The notes under the pieces: generated by a model | The model's input: only the letters and a program-made list of their open reading frames with translations | What the model was told of the DNA's origin: nothing | The model's database searches: none | Position numbers and translations under genes: made by a program | DNA from: Paraburkholderia sp. BL25I1N1 | GTDB taxonomy: Bacteria > Pseudomonadota > Gammaproteobacteria > Burkholderiales > Burkholderiaceae | NCBI RefSeq assembly: GCF_003002025.1 | Contig: NZ_PVZB01000035.1 | Coordinates: 1-64,000 of the forward strand | Direction: 5' to 3' | DNA length: 64,000 nucleotides | In this document: positions 43,175-51,771 of the stretch, in pieces | How the letters are laid out: each line of letters starts with the position of its first letter | How positions within the stretch are numbered: the first letter of the stretch is position 1

Positions 43175-43726
43175 ACTTCCCGGTGTAAATAAGCCACACC
43201 GCACGTGCTGCCCGTGCGGTGCAACGCAAGTCTAGAAGAAGCCACGTCCCTCCCATTGCGTGACGGACGCGTAGACTCGCCGACTTTAACCCGGGATTCT
43301 TCAAGTGGCCCCCGCTCGCATAGGAGACCTTGGCCGCTCCACTTACCTAACTTGTTCGAAATTTCCCGCGCCGCCTCTCACCGCAAAGGAAGCTCGGCCG
43401 GTGCTTGTGGCACCTAATGAGGCGCAAGAGATCGTCAGCGACTAAAGCTCGACGGGCCTCGTGTGTCGTCGGCAGAAGACTGTGGGTACGCCTTGACCAA
43501 TAGCTCGCCACTGCCTCCCCAAAGCGCGGGTGTCCTGCTAAGGTCGATCCAGCAGCTTGATGGTTGTTCTTCGTTGGGAACCCGGTAGGGAAGCTAAAAA
43601 GGTTCGGTGGCACGAAACCTGAATGGATACCTGTCGGTTGGCCTCGCCGTTCGCCTTTAATCTCTCAGCGCGCGCGTCCCGCACCAATCAAGCTCAGCGG
43701 GACACTTCGCTATCCAAATCAATGCG
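43175..43726. other. Intergenic, accessory DNA without a recognised gene
   Basis: About 550 bases. Contains a strong 9-bp stem (43197-43221, CACCGCACG pairing with CGTGCGGTG around a 7-base loop) just after the YrdC-like gene, without a U tract. The rest has only short unconvincing frames. Confidence 0.4.
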
Positions 43727-44404
43727 TTAATCAGGCTTTGCGCGTGTGTCGGCGTGGCGAACCAGTTCCTCCCATCCAGCCATCGTCATCTCAGCGACGG
43801 CTTGAAGCTCGGCTCTTTCGGCGCCGTCCCGCGCTCGGATCGCCATACCGCTTTGGACTGTTTGCAGAAACCTCGCGAGTTTCGCTATATCAAGGGATTC
43901 CGGCAACTCACCCTCAGCAACGGCCCTTTCCAGGCGCGACACGAGCACATCAAACGCTCCACCTCGCGTGGCCCGCATCAAGTCATCAAGTTCGGCATGG
44001 CCATCGCTTCCGACGGTGCCCAGCGTGACCATGCAGCCGTGTGGCAAACCGCAATCTGCCCCAGTCATCGCCATGGCTGAGTCCCACAGATACGCAAACG
44101 CCGCTTCGCGTGCTGTGACAGCCTTGCGAAACCTCCCTAGGACCAGATGCTCGTAGGTCACCGAGTAAAGCCGCATCGCTTCGGCATACAGCTCGTCTTT
44201 CGATCCGAAAGCGGCATAGAGGCTGGTCGAGCCGACGCCGAGCGCATTGGTCAGGTCTGCAATTGAGGTCGCCTCATAACCCTTGATCCAGAAAAGCCTC
44301 ATGGCTTGCGCCAGTGCAGCCTCGCGATCGAAAGCGCGTGGCCTGCCGCGGCCACGAGATGGGCGTGCAATGGTCCTCGAAGTGTTCTCTGATTTTTTCT
44401 GCAT
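43727..44404 (-). CDS. TetR/AcrR family regulator
   Basis: A 225-residue TetR protein. The N-terminal HTH reads GRGRPRAFDREAALAQAMRLFWIKGYEATSIADLTNALGVGSTSLYAAFGSKDELY; the C-terminal ligand domain has ADCGLPHGCMVTLGTVG. It is divergent from an SDR gene with 80 bases between them, the usual sign that it controls that gene and itself. ATG at 44404 overlaps the end of a direct repeat in the intergenic region. Confidence 0.93.
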   Translation of the reverse strand: MQKKSENTSRTIARPSRGRGRPRAFDREAALAQAMRLFWIKGYEATSIADLTNALGVGSTSLYAAFGSKDELYAEAMRLYSVTYEHLVLGRFRKAVTAREAAFAYLWDSAMAMTGADCGLPHGCMVTLGTVGSDGHAELDDLMRATRGGAFDVLVSRLERAVAEGELPESLDIAKLARFLQTVQSGMAIRARDGAERAELQAVAEMTMAGWEELVRHADTRAKPD

Positions 44405-44475
44405 CGATCACTACATAAATATCTTGACTGTGCGTGCCACCGATCCTACCATTTGTGCATCGATCACTACATAAA
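44400..44475. promoter_or_regulatory. Two 20-bp direct repeats in the TetR/SDR intergenic region
   Basis: TGCATCGATCACTACATAAA occurs at 44400-44419 and 44456-44475, 56 bases apart. Between them lies a plus-strand promoter: -35 TTGACT (44424-44429), 17-bp spacer, -10 TACCAT (44447-44452). The first copy covers the TetR start codon and the second precedes the SDR start by nine bases. Each copy is itself a rough palindrome around GATC. Likely operators of the TetR protein. Confidence 0.65.
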
Positions 44476-44484
44476 AGGCGGACA

Positions 44485-45228
44485 ATGAACAACAATCTAG
44501 TCGGAAAACGGGCATTGGTCACCGGCGGCTCCCGTGGCATCGGCGCCGCAATTGCGCTTGCGCTTGCAGAAGACGGCGCGGACGTTGCGGTAACGTTTCA
44601 GAACTCATCCGAGCGGGCGCAGGCCGTTGTGGCCTCGATCGAGAAGCTGGGCCGTCGCGGTGTCGCGATCAAAGCCGACAGTGCTGATCCATCCGCCATC
44701 AGGCGATCGGTCGATGAGGCCGCCGGCGCGCTGGGTGGGCTCGACATTCTCGTCAACAACGCTGCCATCGCTCGCTACAACACGATCGCCGACTTCGACC
44801 TGGCGGACATCGACGCTCTCCTTGCGGTCAACGTCCGCGGTCCCATTCTCGCGACGCAGGCAGCCATCCCTCACCTGAAAGCGGGCGGTCGCATAATCAC
44901 GATCGGCTCCGCCGGAGCTGATCGCATCGTGGGCGCAGCAGGAACGGTCTACTACATGACCAAGTCCGCGCTGCAGTCGTTCACACGGGGGCTGGCTCAG
45001 GAACTGGGCCCGAAGGACATCACTGCCAATCTGGTTCAACCGGGCTCGACTGATACCGAAATGAACCCGGCTAGCGGCGAAAGCGCGGAATTCCAGCGCA
45101 GCCTTACGCCGTTGGGACGCTTCGCTGCACCGGCTGACATCTCTGCGGCCGTCACTTTTCTTGCAAGCCCGGCGGCAAGGCACGTCACTGGAACAATTCT
45201 CACGGTCGACGGGGGCTTGCTGACTTAG
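44485..45228 (+). CDS. Short-chain dehydrogenase/reductase
   Basis: A 247-residue classical SDR: ALVTGGSRGIGAAIALALAEDG, DILVNNAAIARYN, and the catalytic region TIGSAGADRIVGAAGTVYYMTKSALQSF (Y..K). AGGCGG lies upstream of the ATG at 44485. Probable target of the divergent TetR gene. The substrate is unknown. Confidence 0.92.
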   Translation: MNNNLVGKRALVTGGSRGIGAAIALALAEDGADVAVTFQNSSERAQAVVASIEKLGRRGVAIKADSADPSAIRRSVDEAAGALGGLDILVNNAAIARYNTIADFDLADIDALLAVNVRGPILATQAAIPHLKAGGRIITIGSAGADRIVGAAGTVYYMTKSALQSFTRGLAQELGPKDITANLVQPGSTDTEMNPASGESAEFQRSLTPLGRFAAPADISAAVTFLASPAARHVTGTILTVDGGLLT

Positions 45229-45347
45229 GTCAGTAATGCGGTTTGGCCATGACACGAGGAACATTGTGGAAGTGACCCATACCGCGTGAGGTCGATTCCA
45301 AACGGCAGCAAAAATTCTCGATCCTTAGCCATATCTTCAATATCGAG

Positions 45348-45581
45348 TCAGTCGTAGTACGACAGAGCGATTAAAGCGGCTCCGTGCTCGCGCGTGCGAC
45401 GCCAGTTCACGAAAGCGCACGCGTCTTGCAAAGCCCCGAACTGTTCTGGGCAGCGTCTCCTGCAACCGCTGACAGCACCAAGCTGTATCGCCAACGTGTC
45501 CCCCTGTCTAACGCGCACGCCCGTCATCTCAGCCTCGGGCTCATCGAGGTAACTCAAACAGTCATATGTCGTAGCATTCAT
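45348..45581 (-). CDS. Small protein of unknown function (77 aa)
   Basis: ATG at 45581 has GGAGG six bases upstream, a near-ideal ribosome site. The product MNATTYDCLSYLDEPEAEMT continues with RVRQGDTLAIQLGAVSG and has four cysteines. No family recognised. The open frame runs further upstream to 45812 but without a ribosome site. Coding status rests on the ribosome site only. Confidence 0.4.
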   Translation of the reverse strand: MNATTYDCLSYLDEPEAEMTGVRVRQGDTLAIQLGAVSGCRRRCPEQFGALQDACAFVNWRRTREHGAALIALSYYD

Positions 45582-45889
45582 TTGGGGCCTCCATTCCTCA
45601 AGTGGTTGTGTCGCAACTCCACTTTGGCACATTGATGCCGTTCGGTTCTGGGGGCCCTCAATGAGGCTCAGATCCCCTGAAGGGAGGGCGGTGTCCATTC
45701 CATCTGGACCCACAACCGCCTCTCGCGGCGGCGGGAACCGACGCCTCAACCTGACCGCAGAGCGGAGTCTCGCAACGATTTGTCGGCGTCGGTAAGTCGG
45801 GATGCCTTGCACAGCCTGAAATCAAATGCCCTGATAGCCACGGCACGATGCTGTTACTCGAATGTGCCGCGGCCTCGAGGTCGCGCGGC
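45582..45889. other. Intergenic, no gene recognised
   Basis: About 308 bases between the 77-residue ORF and the esterase stop. Short frames only, and no repeat or RNA signature seen. Confidence 0.4.
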
Positions 45890-46918
45890 TTACTTCAAAC
45901 GCGCTTGCAACTCGTTGGCCAGCTGCCTGGTTGCGGCTTTGGTCGGCGCGTCGCCTGCGAGTGCATTAAGCAGGCCAAAGTCGTGAATCGTACCGTTGTA
46001 GCGGACCGTGGTGACTTCATTGCCCGCGACGTCGAGTTTGCGACCGTAGGCTTCGCCCTCATCGCGCAGTACGTCAAACTGCGCCACCTGGATGAGCGCT
46101 GGCGGGAGTCCCTTCAACTGATCAATTGAAGCACGCAGCGGTGAAGCGTAAATCTCGCTACGCTGCTTCGGATCCTTTGTATAAGCATCCCAGAACCACT
46201 TCATCATCGGTCGGGTCAGGAAATGGCCTTCCGGATAGGCATTGTACGAGCCGTCGCTGAAATTAACGTCCGTCACCGGCCACATCAGGCCTTGAAAGCG
46301 GATTGCGGGGCCCTGCCTGTTCTTCGCCATCAGGGAGACGACCGCGGCCATGTTGCCGCCGACGCTGTTGCCCACTACCGCGAGTCGGCTGCCGTCCACA
46401 CCAATTTCGTTGCCATGTGCAGCGACCCACTCGGTGGCCGCATACGCCTGGTTGATCGCCACCGGGTAGTGGGCTTCGGGCGACGGCGTGTAATTGACGA
46501 ACACCGCCGCTGCCCCGGATTGCACGACGAGGTCGCGCACCAGTCGCTCATGGGTCTGGAAGTCGCCAAGGATCCAGCCGCCGCCGTGGAAGAACATGAA
46601 GACCGGCAGCGCGCCCGTTGCGCCTTGCGGACGCACAACCGTGATCGGAACCGCGATGCCGTCCTGCTCGATGGTCTTGTTCGACACGTCAATGCCGGAC
46701 AGATCGACTTTCTCGCTGTTCTGCGCGTCAATCAGCACCTGGCGCGCTTGCGCCGGCGGCAACGTATTGATTGCCGGTCCTGTGCCGCTGTTCAGCGCAT
46801 GCAGGAACCTGCTGGTCACCAGATCGGGCGTGTCCGGTGCTGCCGGACTCGCGGAAAGGGCGATGGGGGAGGTGGCTGCAAGTACGGCGGCCAGCAGTAA
46901 GGGCTTGAAAGTCTTCAT
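45890..46918 (-). CDS. Exported alpha/beta hydrolase (HSL family)
   Basis: A 342-residue hydrolase with a signal peptide (MKTFKPLLLAAVLAATSPIALSA). The HSL-family oxyanion motif FFHGGGWILGD and the nucleophile elbow VVGNSVGGNMA (GxSxG) are intact; the catalytic Asp and His are near FDVLRDEG and GTIHDFGL. It probably hydrolyses esters in the periplasm. The gene follows ohr by 34 bases and is likely in the same transcript. The start at 46918 is the signal-peptide methionine. Confidence 0.88.
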   Translation of the reverse strand: MKTFKPLLLAAVLAATSPIALSASPAAPDTPDLVTSRFLHALNSGTGPAINTLPPAQARQVLIDAQNSEKVDLSGIDVSNKTIEQDGIAVPITVVRPQGATGALPVFMFFHGGGWILGDFQTHERLVRDLVVQSGAAAVFVNYTPSPEAHYPVAINQAYAATEWVAAHGNEIGVDGSRLAVVGNSVGGNMAAVVSLMAKNRQGPAIRFQGLMWPVTDVNFSDGSYNAYPEGHFLTRPMMKWFWDAYTKDPKQRSEIYASPLRASIDQLKGLPPALIQVAQFDVLRDEGEAYGRKLDVAGNEVTTVRYNGTIHDFGLLNALAGDAPTKAATRQLANELQARLK

Positions 46919-46952
46919 GGTTTGTTCCAGTGCAAGTCGGTTGGACGCGTGG

Positions 46953-47378
46953 TTAAACGATCGTGAGGGTGACGTCGATGTTGCCGCGGGTGGCGTTCGA
47001 GTACGGGCAGACAATGTGCGCCTTGTCGACCAGCGCCTGGGCCTCTTCGCGTGGCATGCCGGGCAGGGAAATCTTCAGTTCGACTTCGATACCGAAGCCG
47101 TTCGGGATCGCGCCGATGCCGACGCTGCCGTCAATCGAGACATCCACGGGGATGGCGACCTTGTCGCGCATTGCAACGAACTTCATCGCGCCGAGGAAGC
47201 AGGCGCTGTAGCCGGCGGCAAAAAGCTGCTCGGGATTGGCGCCTTCGCCGCCCGCACCGCCCAATTCCTTGGGCGTGGTCAGCTTGAAGTCGAGGTTGCC
47301 CGCGGGGATGACAGCGCGTCCGTCGCGTCCGCCTGTGGCGTGAGCATGGGCGCGGTAGAGAACTTTTTCGAGTGACAT
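46953..47378 (-). CDS. ohr: Organic hydroperoxide resistance protein (Ohr/OsmC family)
   Basis: A 141-residue Ohr protein with both catalytic cysteines, in FAAGYSACFLGAMKF (about C60) and AHIVCPYSNATRGN (about C124). It reduces organic hydroperoxides through a thiol pair. Ohr is usually controlled by OhrR (MarR type); here the nearest regulator is a TetR gene, and two palindromic sites that also occur upstream of that TetR gene lie in the ohr promoter region. Confidence 0.95.
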   Translation of the reverse strand: MSLEKVLYRAHAHATGGRDGRAVIPAGNLDFKLTTPKELGGAGGEGANPEQLFAAGYSACFLGAMKFVAMRDKVAIPVDVSIDGSVGIGAIPNGFGIEVELKISLPGMPREEAQALVDKAHIVCPYSNATRGNIDVTLTIV

Positions 47379-47417
47379 GGTGAGACTCCTTTAAAAGAAG
47401 ACGGCAATCAGGCTTTA

Positions 47418-47435
47418 CTATCTACTACTAGATAG
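47418..47435. promoter_or_regulatory. Operator O1 upstream of ohr
   Basis: CTATCTACTACTAGATAG, an inverted repeat fitting TATCTACTNNNAGATA. It lies 40 bases before the ohr start. Matches O2 (47479-47508) and O3 (48129-48144). Confidence 0.7.
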
Positions 47436-47478
47436 ATTCACCAATAAAAAAAACAGACAATTTCGACATCATATGATC

Positions 47479-47508
47479 CACTGTCTATCTACTCAAAGAT
47501 AGACAGTG
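47479..47508. promoter_or_regulatory. Operator O2 upstream of ohr
   Basis: A 12-bp perfect inverted repeat (CACTGTCTATCT and AGATAGACAGTG around ACTCAA) containing the same core TATCTACTNNNAGATA. It could also form an RNA hairpin at the end of the TetR transcript, but the shared core argues for an operator. Confidence 0.65.
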
Positions 47509-47550
47509 GGTGCAGACAAAGAGGTGGCTCGCCACCTGACATCGACTGCG

Positions 47551-48117
47551 TTATTGCGCAATCCTCACCGAGGCCGCGACATCTTCAAGTCGAGCCTTGG
47601 TGTGAAACAGCCGGCTCGCCAGCACACTGCCCTGAAAAGCCGCATAGAGGGCGCGCGCCGCGTTTTCCGGTCTGCTGTTCACCGCCAGCGTATGTTCCCG
47701 CAGACCTTGCGCGAGAACTTTGGCCAGCCAGCTTTCGTTAGCCTTAAAAAAGGCTTGCACCGCTTGCCGGATGTTATCGGGCAGCGACCCGATATCGGCA
47801 GCGAGCATGCCGCACAGGCAGATCTGATCGCCATCACCCAGGGTCCTACCGAATAGCTTCCCGTATTTGTTGAGCTTGGCGTCGGCCGGTAACGAAGCAT
47901 CGATTGCGTGGATGGCGTTGAGTACTTCCTTGCTGTACTCGTTGACCGCTTCCAGAACCAGATCGTCTTTCGACGGGAAGTAGTAGTGGATGCTCGAGGT
48001 CTTTACGCCAACCAGACTGGACAGATCACGATAGCTAAACCCGTTGTAACCACGCAGCATGATAAGCGTGATTGCATGGTCAAGGATCTGTTCCCGCACG
48101 GTCGTTGTCGTTTCCAT
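47551..48117 (-). CDS. TetR/AcrR family regulator, likely controlling ohr and the esterase
   Basis: A 188-residue TetR protein: ILDHAITLIMLRGYNGFSYRDLSSLVGVKTSSIHYYFPSKDDLV. ATG 48117 is chosen; the frame extends upstream to 48300 without a TetR-like sequence. An operator-like palindrome lies 12 bases before the start, and two more lie before ohr, so it probably represses itself and ohr-esterase. Cysteines (QICLCGM) in the ligand domain could sense an oxidant; that is inference. Confidence 0.92.
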   Translation of the reverse strand: METTTTVREQILDHAITLIMLRGYNGFSYRDLSSLVGVKTSSIHYYFPSKDDLVLEAVNEYSKEVLNAIHAIDASLPADAKLNKYGKLFGRTLGDGDQICLCGMLAADIGSLPDNIRQAVQAFFKANESWLAKVLAQGLREHTLAVNSRPENAARALYAAFQGSVLASRLFHTKARLEDVAASVRIAQ

Positions 48118-48128
48118 TGGTCGAAATA

Positions 48129-48144
48129 TATCTACTCGCAGATA
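48129..48144. promoter_or_regulatory. Operator O3 upstream of the TetR gene
   Basis: TATCTACTCGCAGATA, 12 bases before the TetR start. Same core as O1 and O2. Confidence 0.65.
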
Positions 48145-48325
48145 GATTGTCAAGTAAGTCGATCTTCTCGTTTCGCGGGAGCTGTCGACCGATTGCGATG
48201 TCACTGCGCTCGACCCGCAAACTGCCTCATGACCGACCGGTGTACCGCGCGCAGCGGTCGCTGACGAGACAACGGCGAACGTCTCAAAGTGGCCCGGCAA
48301 GCGCCCGCTCGCCGGTCATGGTCTG

Positions 48326-48510
48326 TCAAACCTCCGTTTGCTCGGCCATCTCGAGCGCATCGCCCACCTCAATCCCGAGGTAACGCATCGTACTTTCAAG
48401 TTTGGTATGGCCTAAGAGGAGCTGAACTGCGCGCAGGTTCTTCGCGCGCCGATAGATCAACGATGCCTTCGTGCGGCGCATCGTGTGTGTCGGGTGCCAC
48501 CAATAATGAA
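48326..48510 (-). pseudogene. Phage-type tyrosine recombinase remnant, C-terminal part
   Basis: The minus strand reads WHPTHTMRRTKASLIYRRAK, NLRAVQLLLGHTKLESTMRYLG and GDALEMAEQTEV then stop. This is the catalytic C-terminal end of a tyrosine integrase, with the R, the H of LLGHT and the nucleophile Y in MRYLG. The N-terminal part is missing, so it cannot be functional alone. It lies about 3 kb from the 3' end of selC. Confidence 0.8.
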
Positions 48511-48759
48511 AAATGCGTCGTTGAAGTTAAGGCGATTTTTCAGCAAGAGTGGCGTCGAGCAACCAGCACGTGCCAAGGAAAATGAAATATCCGTCCCGCA
48601 CTGCCGCAGTAAGTGAAAAAACTGTTGTGTTCCCATCGGCGCGCTTGGAGTCGATTGACTACGTCGCCACTTTGTTCATCAGACGACGAAACGCCCGGAT
48701 CCGCCGCTCATGTCAGTTGTCGTGGTCATTTCTCAATGAATTTTTTGTCCAATAACCCG
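48511..48759. other. Intergenic between the integrase remnant and a TetR gene
   Basis: No gene seen in these 250 bases. Codon statistics of the short frames look random. Confidence 0.35.
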
Positions 48760-49374
48760 TCAGACGCGCCGCGGCAGGAGCACCAAGCCGGCCGCTTCCT
48801 CGGCATCTTTGAGGAGCATCTTGCGCGGCACTCCTAGCTGCGCACGCATGGTTAGCCCACGCGCTAAATCCGTGACTTGGGTTGCGCGCGCGGCGACGGG
48901 AAAGTCAGATGGGATTTCTCCCGCGCTGATTGCGTCCCGGAAACGACCTTCCACCAGCGCGGTGCCACCAGCGGCCGCGTTTTGCAGGAACTGCCGGACC
49001 TCAGGGTCGTCCACAAGCGGCGCGACGCAAATCAGAAGGCAGCCCCGGGCGGACCCTTTCTCGGTCGCACTTTCGACGGCGTACCTCAGAAAGCCCGTGA
49101 TCGAGTCGAGAAGACTGTGTGGTGAGAGGAGTGCCTTCGCGGCTGACGCGCCTTTCCGTTCTGCGTACGCCTTGAGGACCCGCAAGAATATGGCCCGCTT
49201 GTCCCCAAAGACGGCATACAGGCTCGGCCGTCCCACACCCATCCCGGCGACGAGATCGTCAATCGTCACTCCGTCGTAGCCTTTCGACCAGAACACCTGA
49301 GTCCCCTTTTCCAGCGCCCCTGTCTCGTCGAAGCTGCGCGGTCGGCCCCTCGGTCTAGCAGCATTTTGAATCAT
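48760..49374 (-). CDS. TetR/AcrR family regulator
   Basis: A 204-residue TetR protein. The HTH part reads PRGRPRSFDETGALEKGTQVFWSKGYDGVTIDDLVAGMGVGRPSLYAVFGDKRAIF. Start uncertain: ATG 49374, or TTG 49383, which is only two bases after AAGGAG. It is divergent from an SDR gene at 49498, so probably its regulator. Confidence 0.92.
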   Translation of the reverse strand: MIQNAARPRGRPRSFDETGALEKGTQVFWSKGYDGVTIDDLVAGMGVGRPSLYAVFGDKRAIFLRVLKAYAERKGASAAKALLSPHSLLDSITGFLRYAVESATEKGSARGCLLICVAPLVDDPEVRQFLQNAAAGGTALVEGRFRDAISAGEIPSDFPVAARATQVTDLARGLTMRAQLGVPRKMLLKDAEEAAGLVLLPRRV

Positions 49375-49389
49375 TTGGTTCAAAACTCC

Positions 49390-49419
49390 TTGACACTCGT
49401 CATCGCATCAATATATAAC
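49390..49419 (+). promoter_or_regulatory. Promoter of the SDR gene at 49498
   Basis: -35 TTGACA (49390-49395) and -10 TATATA or TATAAC (49412-49419) with 16-18 bases between. It faces the SDR gene. On the other strand TTGCTA and TATATT form a back-to-back promoter for the TetR gene, so binding of the TetR protein here could block both. Confidence 0.55.
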
Positions 49420-49497
49420 TGAATAGTTCTAAATTAGCAAGTCGTCCGTGGTCTCACGACTCGACCTTCCCCTTTCCCCTTTCCCACTGAGACGCCC

Positions 49498-50472
49498 ATG
49501 GAACATTCGATCGTGCTCGTCACCGGTGCCACCTCCGGGCTCGGTTATGCGGCTGCCCGCACACTTGCCGGAGAGGGCTGGCGCGAGATCATCGTCACTG
49601 GCCGTAGCCTGGCTCGGGTCCAGGAAACGGCCGCTCAACTCGCAGCGGAAACTAAAAGACAGGTCTTCACGCCGCTTGAGCTGGAGTTGGACACGCCGGC
49701 CAGCGTCCAGTCCGCGCTCGCCGAACTCGTCAAGCGAGGTCGGCCGATCGATTTCCTACTGCTCAATGCAGGGATGGTTCCTGGCAAGGCGCGCGTGATC
49801 ACGGCGGAGGGCGTCGAGGCTTCTCAGGCCCCGCTCATCGGTCATCATCAATTGACTGTCGGGTTGCTCCGCGCCAACCTGCTGAGCCCCAACGCGCGGA
49901 TTGTCATCACCAGCGCGGAGCCTGCCCGAGGGGGCGTACCCATGTTCAAGTACACCGACGTGGACGCACTCGCTGCCAAATACCACCAGGGCGACCTGAC
50001 CGCTGCTATGGAAGCCCTGATTCGCAACGGGCCGAACGTGAAGTACGTGCCCAACAATGCGTATGCCGACGCGAAGCTCTTCGTCGCCTGGTGGGTCGCA
50101 GCGCTGGCGCGGCGGCTACCCTCTGGCATGGCCGCGTACGCTGTCTCGCCCGGTGCGGCGACTGCGACCAACGTTTCGCGACAAGCTAGCCTGGCCGTGA
50201 AGTATCTGTTTATCCCGATCGCGAACTTCATTCCCGGCATGAATCAGACGCCGGAGACGGCAGCGGGCCGGTATATCCAGGCCTCGAAGTTCGGAACCGA
50301 GGTCTCAGGGCAATTCTTCGCCTCCGCTCAAGGGAAGTTCTCAGGCCCAATTGAGGCGCAGCTACACCCACACCTCCTCGATGGCGCTAACCAAGAAGCC
50401 GCGTGGCAGGCCGTCGTCAACGTCTCTGGCGTCAACTGGTCGTACGCGGAATCCTTACGCGCGGTGTCCTGA
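49498..50472 (+). CDS. SDR family oxidoreductase
   Basis: A 324-residue SDR, longer than the classical 250. The cofactor motif VTGATSGLGYAAARTLAGEG and LLLNAGMVPGK are clear; the catalytic tyrosine and lysine are in NNAYADAKLFVAW, and TSAEPARGG holds the serine. A distinctive C-terminal extension follows. Controlled by the divergent TetR gene, probably. Confidence 0.9.
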   Translation: MEHSIVLVTGATSGLGYAAARTLAGEGWREIIVTGRSLARVQETAAQLAAETKRQVFTPLELELDTPASVQSALAELVKRGRPIDFLLLNAGMVPGKARVITAEGVEASQAPLIGHHQLTVGLLRANLLSPNARIVITSAEPARGGVPMFKYTDVDALAAKYHQGDLTAAMEALIRNGPNVKYVPNNAYADAKLFVAWWVAALARRLPSGMAAYAVSPGAATATNVSRQASLAVKYLFIPIANFIPGMNQTPETAAGRYIQASKFGTEVSGQFFASAQGKFSGPIEAQLHPHLLDGANQEAAWQAVVNVSGVNWSYAESLRAVS

Positions 50473-50632
50473 AGGCGCGCCGGTCGCGGCGAAATGGTCG
50501 CAGTTGCCAGAATCAGCGGGCGATTGCGTAGTTACATGATCGCCTACGGGCCATACGGTATTTTAAATGAATAGTAGTGCAAAGTAGCCAAGTATCGGCC
50601 ACGTAACCCTAACCCTCTCAAGGAGAACACAT

Positions 50633-51379
50633 ATGAACCGGTACCAGGATAAAAAGGTGGTGATTATCGGCGGCACGAGCGGCATGGGGCTCGCGACAGC
50701 GAAGATGCTCCTCGACGGGGGCGCGCGCGTTCTGGTGACCGGCCGCTCGCAGGAGGGCTTGGAGTCGGCGCAGCAAGAGCTTGGGGACGGCGCGATCGTG
50801 GTTTCGAGCGACGCGCGGTCGCTAACCGACATCGACGCCCTCGCCGCTCAGGTGAAGACCGAGTTCGACACCATCGACCTGCTTTTCGTCAACGCCGGGT
50901 TCAGCATTCCAACGCCTCTCGCGAGCGTGACCGAAGCCATCTATGACGAGATGTTCAACCTGAACGCCAAGGGCCCCTTTTTCGCGGTCCAGAAGTTCGC
51001 GTCGCTGATCAATCGGGGAGGCTCCGTCGTCCTCACGACCTCTGTCGCCAACGTCAAGGGACTGCCGGGCCAAGCCACCTACGGAGCCGCCAAGGCTGCG
51101 CTGCGATCACTCGCTCGAACGCTCGCCGTCGAACTGCTTCCTCGCGAAATTCGCGTCAACGCGGTGACGCCCGGCCCCATCGACACGCCGATCCTCAACA
51201 AAGTGTTTCCCGATAAAGCCGTGATCGCCCAGGTTAGGGAGAAGACGATCGGCATGATTCCGATGAAGCGCTTCGGCACGTCGGAGGAAATTGCGAAGGC
51301 GGTCCTCTACCTCGGGTTCGATGCAACCTTCACGACAGGCATGGAACTTCCAGTCGATGGCGGTTGGTCGCAACTCTGA
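50633..51379 (+). CDS. Short-chain dehydrogenase/reductase
   Basis: A 248-residue classical SDR: VVIIGGTSGMGLATAKMLLDGG, LLFVNAGFS, and TTSVANVKGLPGQATYGAAKAAL (S..Y..K). A strong AAGGAGA precedes ATG 50633. It lies 160 bases behind another SDR on the same strand and may have its own promoter. Confidence 0.93.
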   Translation: MNRYQDKKVVIIGGTSGMGLATAKMLLDGGARVLVTGRSQEGLESAQQELGDGAIVVSSDARSLTDIDALAAQVKTEFDTIDLLFVNAGFSIPTPLASVTEAIYDEMFNLNAKGPFFAVQKFASLINRGGSVVLTTSVANVKGLPGQATYGAAKAALRSLARTLAVELLPREIRVNAVTPGPIDTPILNKVFPDKAVIAQVREKTIGMIPMKRFGTSEEIAKAVLYLGFDATFTTGMELPVDGGWSQL

Positions 51380-51409
51380 AGGCGGTACGCGGGTACGGCC
51401 CTGATCTTT

Positions 51410-51545
51410 CGGATCGCGCGCTCGGGCCATTCCCTGGTCCGAGCGGCAAGCGATGATCGAGCCAAGTGGGAAGCTGCCTGTGAAGCGGCAGTGCGAGCTA
51501 TTTGGACTGAACCGGACCGGCATGTACTACCAGCGTCCGGTGTCG
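51410..51545 (+). pseudogene. IS3-family OrfB 5' fragment
   Basis: The frame reads MIEPSGKLPVKRQCELFGLN then RTGMYYQRPV, matching the N-terminal end of IS407-type OrfB proteins (S.RRQC.LLGL.RS..YY). It breaks off at about 51545, some 100 bases before the 3' end of selC. Remnant of an insertion at the island edge. Confidence 0.7.
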
Positions 51546-51648
51546 CGGCACATCCCTTACAGGAGAGAAAGATGTCATCAGAACCACAGAAAGCCGCTGC
51601 GGCATCGGTAACCTGTGCAGCGCAGAAGAGTTCTTATAAACCACGCGG

Positions 51649-51741
51649 CGGAAAGCAGCCGGAGTCGAACCGACCTGAGAGCGTCTGACGCCCTCAACTG
51701 GGTTTGAAGCCCAGCCGCGCCACCGGACGCGAATGCCTTCC
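51649..51741 (-). tRNA. selC: Selenocysteine tRNA (tRNA-Sec, anticodon TCA)
   Basis: On the minus strand a 93-base RNA with an 8-bp acceptor stem (GGAAGGCA pairing with TGCTTTCC, one G-U), a long extra arm, and the TCA anticodon in the loop CTTCAAA (anticodon at 51705-51707). CCA is not encoded. These are the hallmarks of selC. It lies 30 bases after selB, in line with the selA-selB operon. Confidence 0.95.
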
Positions 51742-51771
51742 TGCGGTGATCGAACTACACGTTGCCGATGC

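Noticed and set aside
43197..43221. 9-bp stem hairpin after the YrdC-like gene as a terminator
   Set aside because: No U tract on either strand, so it cannot be called an intrinsic terminator.
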